The notes under the pieces were generated by a model that searched no databases, was not told where the DNA came from, and worked only from the letters and a program-made list of their open reading frames with translations. A stretch of 64,000 nucleotides of DNA from JACCTH01 sp963761985 (lineage in GTDB: Bacteria; Actinomycetota; Acidimicrobiia; Spongiisociales; ZC4RG35). The stretch lies in assembly GCA_963761985.1 (NCBI GenBank), contig CAVXIT010000013.1:62001-126000 (forward strand), in the 5' to 3' direction. Shown one piece after another: positions 50,305 to 58,095 of this stretch; the first letter of the stretch is position 1; every line of letters begins with the position of its first letter. The position numbers were made by a program, and so were the translations under genes.

Positions 50305-51177
50305 ATGAACTACGCCGCCGGGAGCGACGATTCCCAAGATCGTCCCAAGGTCACGGCTCCGATGGTTCGGGCAAGAAAAGGTGGCCCCCCGCTCGTCATG
50401 GCCACCGCCTACGACTATCCCTCGGCTCGCATCGTCGACGAGGCCGGGATCGACATCATCCTCGTCGGTGACTCTGTGGCCAACGTTGTTCATGGTCACG
50501 ACACCACCATCAAGGTAGGCCTCGACACGATGGTGCTCCATACCGCGGCGGTCGCCCGGGCCATGCCGCGGGCGTTGGTGGTGGGGGACATGCCATGGCT
50601 CACCTATCACCTTTCCACCGGAGCGACGATCGAGAACGCGGGGCGGCTCATTCGGGAAGGAAGCGCCGAGGCGGTCAAGCTCGAGGGTGGCCGGAAGCGG
50701 CTGCACATGATCAAAGCTCTGATCGAGACCGAGATTCCCGTCATGGGTCACATTGGCCTCACCCCCCAGTCGGTTCACGCCATGGGCGGCCACCGGGTCC
50801 AGGGCAAGCTGGTCGAGGATGCCCGCCAGCTGATCAAGGATGCTCAGGCGCTCGACGAAGCCGGGGTGTTCTCGCTGGTTCTCGAAGGGATTCCCGACAT
50901 GGTGGCGGGGATCATCACCAAAGAGGTCTCATGTCCAACAATCGGGATCGGGGCCGGAATTGACACCGATGGCCAGGTGCTCGTATTTCATGACATCCTC
51001 GGCCTTAGCTACGGGAAGACTCCAAAATTCGTTCGCCACTTCGCCGACCTTCACGCAGAGGCGGTGGAGGGCATGCGTAACTTCCGTCAGGCGGTAGAAA
51101 ATGGAAGCTTCCCCAATGAAGAAGAGACCTACCACCTTTCTGACGAAGTCGCTCGCGCGCTGGCCGAGGAGGCCTAG
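50305..51177 (+). CDS. panB: 3-methyl-2-oxobutanoate hydroxymethyltransferase
   Basis: First committed step of pantothenate synthesis (ketopantoate from ketoisovalerate). The 290-aa protein has MATAYDYPSARIVDEAGIDIILVGDSVANVVHGHDTT, which carries the metal Asp pair, then VVGDMPW, VKLEGG, HIGLTPQSVHAMGG and CPTIGIGAG. ATG 50305 has AAAGGAAG upstream. The long 5' gap contains a weak CTCGCCCT/AGGGCGAG dyad (50179-50236) of uncertain meaning. Confidence 0.96.
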   Translation: MNYAAGSDDSQDRPKVTAPMVRARKGGPPLVMATAYDYPSARIVDEAGIDIILVGDSVANVVHGHDTTIKVGLDTMVLHTAAVARAMPRALVVGDMPWLTYHLSTGATIENAGRLIREGSAEAVKLEGGRKRLHMIKALIETEIPVMGHIGLTPQSVHAMGGHRVQGKLVEDARQLIKDAQALDEAGVFSLVLEGIPDMVAGIITKEVSCPTIGIGAGIDTDGQVLVFHDILGLSYGKTPKFVRHFADLHAEAVEGMRNFRQAVENGSFPNEEETYHLSDEVARALAEEA

Positions 51178-51694
51178 AGGCTTCCTGTTGGTTTTGCTAT
51201 TGGTCGCGTGCGCGGTCGAACCGACGTCAACGACCAAGGCGCTCGCACCCAGCACGTCAGCCCCCGAGACGACTTTGGCCACTGCTCCGACCACGACCGA
51301 GGACGCAATTTTCGACCCGGGAGATCTGGCCTTTTTCGAACCGTTTGAAATTGATCTCGGCGGGACGAGGCACCAAGTCGCCCTCGCGGATTCCGAGGCG
51401 GAACGGGGAGAGGGAATGATGGGAATCGGGGATGTAGGCGACTTCACCGGGATGCTTTTCGCGTGGGAGGAAGAAGTGAGCACCGGGTTCTGGATGAAGG
51501 ACACCCTGATGCCGCTCGACCTCTACTTTTACTCGGCTACGGGTGAACTCGTCGACCAGGTGTCGATGGTCCCTTGCTTTGAAGCCGACTGCCAGATGTA
51601 CGTTTCCGACGTCCTTTTCCGGTGGGTCCTCGAAACTCCCGCCGGCAATCTCGCGCCGCCGCTCGGCCCGTTGACCTTGATCACCAGCTACTGA
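51116..51694 (+). CDS. DUF192 family lipoprotein
   Basis: A 192-aa protein with a long basic N-terminus, a hydrophobic segment and lipobox (FLLVLLLVAC), a Thr/Ser-rich linker, then a DUF192 domain (HQVALADSEAERGEGMMG, GMLFAWEEEVSTGFWMKDTLMPLDLYFY, LETPAGNL). DUF192 proteins are small secreted beta proteins without a settled function. The ATG at 51116 overlaps the panB end by 62 bp. Later starts would remove the signal peptide. Confidence 0.8.
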   Translation: MKKRPTTFLTKSLARWPRRPRGFLLVLLLVACAVEPTSTTKALAPSTSAPETTLATAPTTTEDAIFDPGDLAFFEPFEIDLGGTRHQVALADSEAERGEGMMGIGDVGDFTGMLFAWEEEVSTGFWMKDTLMPLDLYFYSATGELVDQVSMVPCFEADCQMYVSDVLFRWVLETPAGNLAPPLGPLTLITSY

Positions 51695-51733
51695 GGTGGA
51701 CCGAGCGCGGAAAAGGTGGTTGCCGGCCCGGGT

Positions 51734-51858
51734 TACACTTCCGCACCCGGTGGGCCGAGCGCCCGCCACCACCCTGCTTCGTAATCAACCCAACAGTCAC
51801 CTGATTGAGGCCGAGCGAAGCCTTCCGCGTCTGCGGATGTCCACAGGAGGAAAGAAGA
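51734..51858 (+). promoter_or_regulatory. Putative promoter and leader of the rpsF operon
   Basis: TACACT (51734-51739) is a plausible -10, giving a leader of about 110 nt before rpsF. Close to the start a short CCGC/GCGG hairpin (51828-51839) precedes the AGGAGG ribosome-binding site. In many bacteria this leader binds the S6:S18 complex for feedback control; the match to that motif here is only suggestive. Confidence 0.3.
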
Positions 51859-52185
51859 ATGCGCACCTACGAGGTGATGACTATCCATCGCCCCGATCTG
51901 GGTGAGGATGAGGTCGAGAGCCGTGTTGACGGCATCGCCCAATTCCTGACCGAGCGGGGAGCCACTATCAGTGGCCGCGATCTTTGGGGCAAACGTCGGT
52001 TTGCCTATGAGATCAACGACCTGCACGACGGTTTCTATTCAGTTGTGACCTTTGATGCCGAACCGGCCGCGATCAACGAGCTACATCGCATGTTGGCGTT
52101 GGCCGACGAGGTTGTCCGTCACAAGATCGTTCATCCGGGGGAGCCGAAGGCCCAGAAGGCGCCGAAGACAGATGAGGGCACTTGA
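51859..52185 (+). CDS. rpsF: 30S ribosomal protein bS6
   Basis: Small-subunit protein that pairs with bS18. The 108-aa protein starts MRTYEVMTIHRPDL and shows RDLWGKRRFAYEINDLHDGFYSVVTFDA, both standard bS6 segments, with a charged tail. ATG 51859 has AGGAGG upstream. It is the first gene of rpsF-ssb-rpsR-rplI(-dnaB). Confidence 0.96.
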   Translation: MRTYEVMTIHRPDLGEDEVESRVDGIAQFLTERGATISGRDLWGKRRFAYEINDLHDGFYSVVTFDAEPAAINELHRMLALADEVVRHKIVHPGEPKAQKAPKTDEGT

Positions 52186-52251
52186 TTTGTCACTCCCAAC
52201 CCGCATATTGGAAGGGACAAACATGATTGCTTGGGAGGAGAAGGAGAGAGC

Positions 52252-52719
52252 ATGTCAACCAACACGGTGACCTTGGTCGGAAACCTGGTCGATGACCCGG
52301 AGATGCGGTTTACCCCCTCAGGAGTGCCGATGGTCAAGCTGCGCTTTGCCGTCAACCGTCGCTGGCGTGATCAGAACAATGAGTGGCAGGAGGAGACCGG
52401 CTTCTTCTCCGGCACCATTTGGCGCGAACACGCCGAGAACGTGAGCGAGTCGTTACAGAAAGGCGCCCGGGTGATCGTCACCGGCCGCCTCGAACAGCGT
52501 TCCTGGGAGACCCAGGACGGAGAAAAGCGTTCGGTCATCGAGGTCAACATCGATGAAATCGGTCCCAGTCTTCGTTGGGCCACCGCCACCGTGAACAAGA
52601 CGGCCCGTTCGGGTGGCGGCGAATTCGGCGGAGGCAGTGGTGGCGGTGGCGGTGAACGCTCGATCCCTCCGGGCCCGGTCGCTCGTGACGACTACGGCCC
52701 CGACGAGGCTCCGTTCTAA
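52252..52719 (+). CDS. ssb: Single-stranded DNA-binding protein
   Basis: 155 aa: an OB fold (MSTNTVTLVGNLVDDPEMRFTPSGVPMVKLRFAVNRR, FFSGTIWREHAENVSESLQKGARVIVTGRLEQRSWE), a Gly-rich linker (about 120-138), and the acidic protein-interaction tip ending DEAPF. ATG 52252 follows a GGAGAG-type ribosome-binding site; the in-frame ATG at 52231 gives no conserved extension. It sits between the two genes for the interacting ribosomal proteins, as is standard. Confidence 0.96.
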   Translation: MSTNTVTLVGNLVDDPEMRFTPSGVPMVKLRFAVNRRWRDQNNEWQEETGFFSGTIWREHAENVSESLQKGARVIVTGRLEQRSWETQDGEKRSVIEVNIDEIGPSLRWATATVNKTARSGGGEFGGGSGGGGGERSIPPGPVARDDYGPDEAPF

Positions 52720-52732
52720 AGAAGGATTACTG

Positions 52733-53005
52733 ATGCCAAGAACAACCAATCTCGATCGAAAACTGAAAAAGCGCCGACCGGAAGGCAATTTCCGGCGGAT
52801 GAAAAAGAAGGTCTGCTACTTCTGCCAGGAAAGGGTGGACTTCGTGGACTGGAAGGACGTATCCCTTCTCCGCAAGTACATGTCGGACCGGGCCAAGATC
52901 CGATCGCGTCGCGTGAACGGCAACTGTCCACGCCATCAGCGTGAGGTTGCGACGGCGATCAAGAACGCGCGCGAGATGGCCCTGCTCGGCTACATGGGTC
53001 GCTGA
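52733..53005 (+). CDS. rpsR: 30S ribosomal protein bS18 (zinc-binding, C+ form)
   Basis: A 90-aa protein with KKKVCYFCQERVDFVDWKDVSLLRKYMSDRAKIRSRRVNGNCPRHQREVATAIKNAREMALLGY. The CxxC plus CPRH set is the zinc-ribbon form of bS18; organisms with it often also have a Cys-free copy induced under zinc limitation. It starts 13 bp after ssb and overlaps rplI by one base (TGATG). Confidence 0.95.
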   Translation: MPRTTNLDRKLKKRRPEGNFRRMKKKVCYFCQERVDFVDWKDVSLLRKYMSDRAKIRSRRVNGNCPRHQREVATAIKNAREMALLGYMGR

Positions 53006-53451
53006 TGAAGCTCATCCTCAGCGCCGATGTCGAGACTCTCGGACACAAAGGCGACGTGGTCGACGTGTCCGATGGGTATGCCCGCAACTATTTGCTCGCT
53101 CGCAAACTGGCGACGAAAGCAACTCCCTCTTCGATTGCCGCGGCCGAGGTGCTGGTTGCTAGCCGCAATGCGGCCAACCGCAAGCTGCGTGAGGATGCCC
53201 AAAACGTCGCGAGCCACCTGACTGGCACTCGCGTTGTTCTTGCCGCTAAGGCCGGTGACGAGGGCCAGCTCTACGGCTCGGTGGGAACCGCAGATCTGAT
53301 TGAAGGAATCAAGAGGTTCACGGGTCTCGAGCTCGATCGCAAGGCTGTCGAATTGTCGGAACCGATCAAGGCCATCGGCTTGCATGAGGTGACGGTCCGT
53401 CTCCACCCCGAGGTCGTGGTACCGGTAATCATTGATGTAGTCCCTGCTTAA
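53005..53451 (+). CDS. rplI: 50S ribosomal protein bL9
   Basis: 148 aa, with the N-terminal signature MKLILSADVETLGHKGDVVDVSDGYARNYLLARKLA, a connecting helix and the C-terminal domain (LYGSVGTADLIEGI). It is the last gene before the strong terminator at 53471, which separates the ribosomal part from dnaB. Confidence 0.95.
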   Translation: MKLILSADVETLGHKGDVVDVSDGYARNYLLARKLATKATPSSIAAAEVLVASRNAANRKLREDAQNVASHLTGTRVVLAAKAGDEGQLYGSVGTADLIEGIKRFTGLELDRKAVELSEPIKAIGLHEVTVRLHPEVVVPVIIDVVPA

Positions 53452-53470
53452 TCGACTTCTCTGCTTCATT

Positions 53471-53502
53471 CGCGAAAACCCACCACTTGGTGGGTTTTCG
53501 CG
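53471..53502. terminator. Strong hairpin terminator after rplI
   Basis: CGCGAAAACCCACCA and its exact reverse complement form a 15-bp palindrome around CT (effectively a 4-nt loop). The right arm contains TTTT, but no long U-run follows. It should end the rpsF operon transcript or reduce read-through into dnaB 70 bp downstream. Confidence 0.75.
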
Positions 53503-53572
53503 TTGGGTGGGGTCGGCTTTAGGTTGAACGCACTCCCCGTTTCAGTCACACCCGACCGTCAGGATCCAACTC

Positions 53573-54916
53573 ATGACTGAGCGCACCATTTCGGCGCCCC
53601 GAATCTCTCCACGCGTGCCTCCGCACTCGCGTGAAGCCGAATTATCCGTCCTCGGTGCAATCCTCCTCGCTTCCGAGTCCGCGCATGAGGTTATGGACCT
53701 GTTGGTGCCGGACGATTTTTACGTCCCGGCCCATCAGACGATCTTCGAAGCCATGGTCACGCTCTACAACACGAGTCAGCCGATCGACGCCGTCACGGTG
53801 TCAGAAGAGCTGCGGCGAAGAGACCACCTGGAGAAGGTCGGTGGCATCTCCTACCTCGCCTCGCTCATCGACCTTGTTCCCGGGGTGTCCAACATCGACT
53901 ACTACGCCGGGATCGTCGAGGAGCACGGCTTGCGCCGATCGTTGATCAGGGCTGGAGGCGCGGTCAACGAGCTGGCTTTCCGCACCGACGCCGACATTGC
54001 CGGAGTCCTCGACCGGGCAGAACAGACCGTGCTGTCCGTCGCCGAGAAACGCGGTTCCAAAGCCATGGTCTCCGTCGGGAGCCTGATGGATCAGGTCTTC
54101 ACATTGATCGAGGAACTCGATGGCAGCGAACCGACCGGGCTCTACACCGGTTTTCGTGATCTGGATGCGCTGCTCGGCGGATTGCAGCCCGAAAACCTGG
54201 TGGTTATCGCGGCCCGGCCGAGCATGGGAAAGAGCACTCTGGCGTTGAACATCGCCACCAACGTCGCGGCCCAGGGAAAAACCGTGGCCGTGTTCAGCCT
54301 GGAGATGTCAAAGATCGAGATCGTCCAACGCGTGATCAGTTCGGTTGGCCGGCTCGACTCAAAGTTGCTCCGCACCGGAACCCTCGACGAACGCGGTTGG
54401 GAGAAAATCACCAACGCCGCCACCAAGATGTTCAAAGCCCCGCTGTATATCGACGACTCCTCGGTGGTCAACGTCACCGACATCCGGGCCAAGTGCCGGC
54501 GGTTGCAGCGTGCTCATACCTTGTCGCTGGTCGTCATTGACTATCTCCAATTGATGCAGGGATCCAATCGAGAGAACCGCCAGCAGGAAATCGCCGAGAT
54601 CTCACGCAGTCTCAAGAATCTGGCCGCCGAGCTCGACGTGCCGATCATTGCGGTGTCCCAGCTCAATCGGTTGGCAGAACAACGGGAGGAGAAGCGCCCG
54701 AGACTGTCCGACCTGCGCGAGTCGGGCGCACTCGAACAAGATGCCGACATCGTGATGTTCATCTATCGCGATGAGTACTACAAGGCTGACACCGAGGCGA
54801 AAGGCGTGGCGGAGGTTCATGTCGCCAAGCACCGCAGCGGCAAGACTGACACGGTCAAGCTCACTTTCCTCCCGGACTACACGTTGTTCGCCGATCTCGG
54901 CCGCGATCGGCAATAG
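53573..54916 (+). CDS. dnaB: Replicative DNA helicase
   Basis: Hexameric 5'-3' helicase, 447 aa. The N-terminal domain starts VPPHSREAELSVLGAILL. The RecA-like domain has LVVIAARPSMGKSTLALNIA (Walker A, near residue 215), AVFSLEMSK, SLVVIDYLQLMQGS (Walker B) and DLRESGALEQDADIVMFIYRDEYY. No intein is present. DciA from the recF locus is its likely loader. Confidence 0.97.
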   Translation: MTERTISAPRISPRVPPHSREAELSVLGAILLASESAHEVMDLLVPDDFYVPAHQTIFEAMVTLYNTSQPIDAVTVSEELRRRDHLEKVGGISYLASLIDLVPGVSNIDYYAGIVEEHGLRRSLIRAGGAVNELAFRTDADIAGVLDRAEQTVLSVAEKRGSKAMVSVGSLMDQVFTLIEELDGSEPTGLYTGFRDLDALLGGLQPENLVVIAARPSMGKSTLALNIATNVAAQGKTVAVFSLEMSKIEIVQRVISSVGRLDSKLLRTGTLDERGWEKITNAATKMFKAPLYIDDSSVVNVTDIRAKCRRLQRAHTLSLVVIDYLQLMQGSNRENRQQEIAEISRSLKNLAAELDVPIIAVSQLNRLAEQREEKRPRLSDLRESGALEQDADIVMFIYRDEYYKADTEAKGVAEVHVAKHRSGKTDTVKLTFLPDYTLFADLGRDRQ

Positions 54917-55048
54917 GTTTCTCCGTTTCTGCTCCCGGAGGGGTGAGGTGGCCGAACGCCAAGGGCGACGCCAGATTGCCGCGCGAGAGAAAACGCCCGC
55001 TACCCCTTCGCTTCGCTCAGGTATCTCCCCCTCCGGGGAGAGATAAAC
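54916..55048. repeat. Palindrome-ended repeat element, copy B
   Basis: A 133-bp, more diverged member of the family: left end GGTTTCTCCG..CTCCCGGAGGGG and right end CTCCCCCTCCGGGGAGAG..AAAC. The internal CCCCTTCGCTTCGCTCAGGT matches CCCCTTCGCTGCGCTCAGGT of copy C. It occupies the first part of the 318-bp gap after dnaB and begins at the dnaB stop codon. Confidence 0.65.
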
Positions 55049-55076
55049 AAGAAGCGGCTTCGCAGCCGCTTCTTGT
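55047..55076. terminator. Hairpin downstream of dnaB
   Basis: ACAAGAAGCGGCT pairs perfectly with AGCCGCTTCTTGT across a TCGC tetraloop (13-bp stem), immediately after repeat copy B. This is the likely end of the dnaB transcript. The remaining 158 bp to the next gene hold no recognisable signal beyond a presumed promoter. Confidence 0.7.
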
Positions 55077-55234
55077 CGGTCCCTGACGTCGCCCGATGGA
55101 GGAGGAAGAGTCCTTGGAGGAGGGTTAGGAGACGCCGGGAGTTTTCAGTTGTCCTTCCTGCTATCGGACGTCAGTGCCCAGAGTTTGAGGGTCAGCGTGG
55201 GATTCCCCCAAAGAACTAGCCCTAAGGTCCATTT

Positions 55235-56044
55235 ATGAGCTCGGGAGGCAACTGGTCGGAGGTAGGCGAGCGCATTTACGTGCGCCGCTACTCGGACCCA
55301 TTCGACCACAATGTCGGCTTGATACTTGGAGGAGCGGGTGCGTTGGTAGTCGACACTCGATGCAATCCCGCTCAGGCCCGGGCCTTGTGCGAGGAGATCC
55401 GCGAGATCACGCCACTACCGGTCGGCTGGGTGTTCAACACCCACGAGCATTGGGACCACGTGTTTGGCAACCAGGAGTTCACCGAGGCGCGCATCTGGGG
55501 ACACCTGGAGTGTCGCCGACAGCTGGTTGAGAACGGCGAGGAGACTCGCGTCCGAGTGATGGGCTACTACCCCGACGACCCTGCGTACGGCGAGGTGGCC
55601 GTCACGCCGCCGACTGAGACTTTCACGGATCGGGCCTCGATCGACCTCGGTGATCGAACGGTCGAACTCGCTTTCTACGGTCTCGGCCACACCTCCAACG
55701 ATGCGGCCTTGCACGTCGATGGCGTGACCTTTGCTGGCGATCTGGTCGAGGAGGGCAGCCCCCCAACCTTCGACGACTCGTTTCCGATCGCCTGGGTCGA
55801 GACAATCGGCCTCCTAGCCGAAGCTGCCCGCCCCGTCGTGGTGCCCGGCCACGGTGCGCCGGTCGAACCCGACTACCTGGCGATGTCACGCTTCGACCTT
55901 GCCTGGATCGGCCGGACCGCGCGGAAAGGGATCAGCAAAGGCCTCTCGATCGAGGAGCTCGACCTCGCGGGTTCGCCGTATCCCGAAGAACCTGCCCGCA
56001 TCGCCCTAGGCCGGGCCTACTCGGAGTTGAAGTTCTCCCAATAG
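55235..56044 (+). CDS. MBL fold metallo-hydrolase
   Basis: A 269-aa metallo-beta-lactamase-fold protein with the metal motif NTHEHWDHVFGNQEF (HxHxDH type, here HEHWDH), GLGHTSNDAALHV with the third His, DLV with the bridging Asp, and PGHGAPV with the last His. The substrate is unknown; the family includes glyoxalase II-like and lactonase-like enzymes. Its last 28 bp overlap the 3' end of convergent dcd. Confidence 0.88.
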   Translation: MSSGGNWSEVGERIYVRRYSDPFDHNVGLILGGAGALVVDTRCNPAQARALCEEIREITPLPVGWVFNTHEHWDHVFGNQEFTEARIWGHLECRRQLVENGEETRVRVMGYYPDDPAYGEVAVTPPTETFTDRASIDLGDRTVELAFYGLGHTSNDAALHVDGVTFAGDLVEEGSPPTFDDSFPIAWVETIGLLAEAARPVVVPGHGAPVEPDYLAMSRFDLAWIGRTARKGISKGLSIEELDLAGSPYPEEPARIALGRAYSELKFSQ

Positions 56045-56586
56045 CGCGAAGCGGTTGGCCCTTCCTGATCCAGATACTTCGATCTCAGGACTCCCTCGCC
56101 GTAGGGATGCTCCGCCGGCGATGACATCTGAAAAAAGCTGATCTGACCAATTTTCATACCGGGGTAGATCGTGATCGGGAGGTTGGCGACGTTGGAGAAT
56201 TCGAGCGTGAGGTGGCCCTTAAAGCCGGCATCGACGAATCCGGCTGTGCTGTGGATGAGAAGTCCGAGTCTTCCCAAGGAGCTCTTTCCATCGAGCCTCG
56301 CGACGAGATCGTCGGGTAGCTCCACTCGTTCAAGCGTCGTACCCAGCACGAACTCTCCAGGGTGCAAGATAAACGGCTCGTCTCCCTCAGCGGTTACCAA
56401 CTCTGTCAGGTCTTCCATCGGCTTGCGCACGTCGATGTACGGATGACGGCTGTTGGCGAAGACCCGGAACTGACTTCCGACCCGGAGATCGATCGACGAT
56501 GGTTGAACTGCGTTTGGGCCGAGCGGCTCCACGACGAGATGGCCGGTCTTCAACGCCTCGTTGAGGTCGCGATCAGAAAGGATCAT
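56017..56586 (-). CDS. dcd: dCTP deaminase
   Basis: Converts dCTP to dUTP (or dUMP in bifunctional forms) for thymidylate supply. The 189-aa protein starts MILSDRDLNEAL, contains QPSSIDLRVGSQFRVF, the active-site DGKSSLGRLGLLIHSTAGFVDAGFKGHLTLE (Ser, Arg, Glu), and ends with the nucleotide-binding tail. The start is fixed by the conserved MxLSDRD. The ATG lies only 2 nt from the 3' end of tRNA-Gly on the same strand, leaving no room for a leader in a processed transcript. Confidence 0.95.
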   Translation of the reverse strand: MILSDRDLNEALKTGHLVVEPLGPNAVQPSSIDLRVGSQFRVFANSRHPYIDVRKPMEDLTELVTAEGDEPFILHPGEFVLGTTLERVELPDDLVARLDGKSSLGRLGLLIHSTAGFVDAGFKGHLTLEFSNVANLPITIYPGMKIGQISFFQMSSPAEHPYGEGVLRSKYLDQEGPTASRYWENFNSE

Positions 56587-56588
56587 CG

Positions 56589-56659
56589 AGCGGATGAGGG
56601 GAATCGAACCCCCACTTCAGGCTTGGGAAGCCCGTGTTCTGCCGTTGAACTACATCCGC
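56589..56659 (-). tRNA. tRNA-Gly (anticodon CCC)
   Basis: The minus strand folds as a 71-nt tRNA: acceptor GCGGATG/CATCCGC with discriminator T, D arm with GTTCAACGGCAGAAC, anticodon stem CGGGC/GCCTG (one G-U) around TTCCCAA giving anticodon CCC, and T arm GGGGTTCGATTCCCC. No 3' CCA is encoded, so the CCA enzyme in this window is needed. It is directly upstream of dcd. Confidence 0.95.
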
Positions 56660-56683
56660 GCAAGCGTTTTGGACCCTAGCTAA

Positions 56684-56908
56684 TCAGCTGAGGCCGACGA
56701 TCAGGGACCCCACTCCCCAAATGGCCATCAGCAGTCCCACCACCATCAGGAATCGAACCCGGCCCGACCGAAACTCACCTTCGACTCCCTTGGGCCGTTC
56801 CCCCCGGCGGTGTTTGCGCCAGGCGAGGGCGTTTCCGATCACGAGCGCCAGCCCTAAGCCGGCCACCATCTCGGCCACCAAGGTGTCGAGCCCCAAGATC
56901 TCGCGCAT
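56684..56908 (-). CDS. Small two-helix membrane protein (74 aa)
   Basis: Two hydrophobic segments (EMVAGLGLALVIGNALAWRK and LMVVGLLMAIWGVGSLIVGL) flank a basic, polar loop. No family is recognised. It is upstream of tRNA-Gly on the same strand and divergent from thrB, so it may share a transcript with the tRNA and dcd. Confidence 0.55.
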   Translation of the reverse strand: MREILGLDTLVAEMVAGLGLALVIGNALAWRKHRRGERPKGVEGEFRSGRVRFLMVVGLLMAIWGVGSLIVGLS

Positions 56909-56967
56909 CCGACGTTTTTATCACCGATTCGGAACCGAAAAGATAAGTCGTGTAAAACCAGGCACGC

Positions 56968-57819
56968 ATGGCCACCGCCTCCGCCTCCGCCCCCGCCTCA
57001 GCCGCCAACCTCGGTCCCGGGTTCGATGTTCTCGCGCTGGCCCTCGAGCTGCGCTGCGAGGTAACGGCTCGCCGGGCCGAGACCTGGAGTCTGCGACATA
57101 CCGGTCCAGAGATTCCTGGCGAGGGCCCCGACATCGTGCTCGATGCGGCCCAGCGTGCGGTCGGAACGGAGCAATCGCTCGAGTTGGTGGTCGATAACCG
57201 GATTCCGATCGGGAAAGGATTGGGGTCATCTGCCGCGGCGGCGGCCGCCGGGGCCGAAGCGGCACTCCGGGCAGTTGGGGCCGGCAACAAACCGGAGCGG
57301 GTCTTTGAACTCGTTTCAGAGATGGAGGAGCACGCTGACAATGCGGCCGCCTCGGTCTACGGAGGACTCGTGCTTTGCCCACCCGATGGCCAGGTTCGAC
57401 AGCTCGTTCTCCACCCGAGTCTGCTGATCCTCATAGCCGTCCCCCTCGACTCCTTTCCCACCTTGGAGGCCCGGGAGGTCCTCGCGGATCAGGTGCCGAG
57501 ATCGCTGGCGGTACGTTCGCTCGGTCGGATGGGCTCCCTCGTGATCGGGCTCCTCACCGGCGATGACGAGTTCTTGAAAGGCGCAGCCGATGACGAGATG
57601 CATGAATCTCCTCGCAACGACATTCGCCCTCTGGTGGGCGAGGCGATCAACGCCGGTCGGGCTGCGGGGGCCTCGCACGTGTGCTGGTCGGGGGCGGGGC
57701 CGGCAGTGCTCGCATTGGTGAAAGCGGACGCGGAATCGCAGGTGACCGCTGCTTTGGAGGGGACTATGCCGGGTGCTCAGGTGAGAAGATTTCAGGTTGC
57801 CACCGAGGGGATCCGGTAG
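56968..57819 (+). CDS. thrB: Homoserine kinase
   Basis: GHMP-family kinase of threonine synthesis, 283 aa. The N-terminal substrate loop is SAPASAANLGPGFDVLALAL, the ATP-binding GHMP loop is IPIGKGLGSSAAAAAAGAEA (about 77-96), and the C-terminal GASHVCWSGAGPAVLAL is the third motif. Neither hom nor thrC is adjacent. ATG 56968 gives a normal start. Confidence 0.92.
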   Translation: MATASASAPASAANLGPGFDVLALALELRCEVTARRAETWSLRHTGPEIPGEGPDIVLDAAQRAVGTEQSLELVVDNRIPIGKGLGSSAAAAAAGAEAALRAVGAGNKPERVFELVSEMEEHADNAAASVYGGLVLCPPDGQVRQLVLHPSLLILIAVPLDSFPTLEAREVLADQVPRSLAVRSLGRMGSLVIGLLTGDDEFLKGAADDEMHESPRNDIRPLVGEAINAGRAAGASHVCWSGAGPAVLALVKADAESQVTAALEGTMPGAQVRRFQVATEGIR

Positions 57820-57892
57820 TCCTCCGGCTTGACCAGGGTGGGCATAGCCGCCAAGCTGGAGCCGTCCACCGTTCCATTTCTTTGAGGATTGC

Positions 57893-57982
57893 ATGGGTTC
57901 GTTGATTAAGAAGAGACGCAAGAAGATGTCCAAACACAAGTACCGCAAGCGTCTCAAGGCCAATAGGCACAAGAAGAAGTAG
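57893..57982 (+). CDS. bS22-type / AURKAIP1-COX24 domain ribosomal microprotein (29 aa)
   Basis: MGSLIKKRRKKMSKHKYRKR followed by LKANRHKKK matches the actinobacterial micro-protein family with the opening MGSxIKKRRKRMSKKK, assigned as ribosomal protein bS22 in mycobacteria. It is almost entirely Lys/Arg. TTGAGGA lies just upstream of ATG 57893, and a perfect terminator follows 16 bp after the stop, so it is an independent or terminal gene. It is easily missed because of its size. Confidence 0.88.
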   Translation: MGSLIKKRRKKMSKHKYRKRLKANRHKKK

Positions 57983-57998
57983 CGCCTTTGAGGGTTTT

Positions 57999-58029
57999 GG
58001 GGCTCCCGGAGTGGGAGCCCCAATTTTTT
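57999..58029 (+). terminator. Rho-independent terminator after the bS22-like gene
   Basis: GGGGCTCCC and GGGAGCCCC form a 9-bp stem with a 5-nt loop, followed by AATTTTTT. This is the cleanest intrinsic terminator in the window. Confidence 0.9.
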
Positions 58030-58058
58030 GCGTGGCCGAATTTCGAGGGGAAAAGGAC

Positions 58059-58089
58059 TTGACTCGGCCCCTGGGGCAGGATCCACACT
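58059..58089 (+). promoter_or_regulatory. Candidate MerR-type promoter/operator
   Basis: TTGACT (58059-58064) is followed after 19 bp by a poor -10 (CACACT, 58084-58089), and the spacer carries the dyad GCCCC-T-GGGGC (58067-58077). A long spacer with a central dyad is the hallmark of promoters untwisted by MerR proteins. The regulator starts 6 bp downstream, so its mRNA would be leaderless. Confidence 0.35.
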
Positions 58090-58095
58090 CATCGC

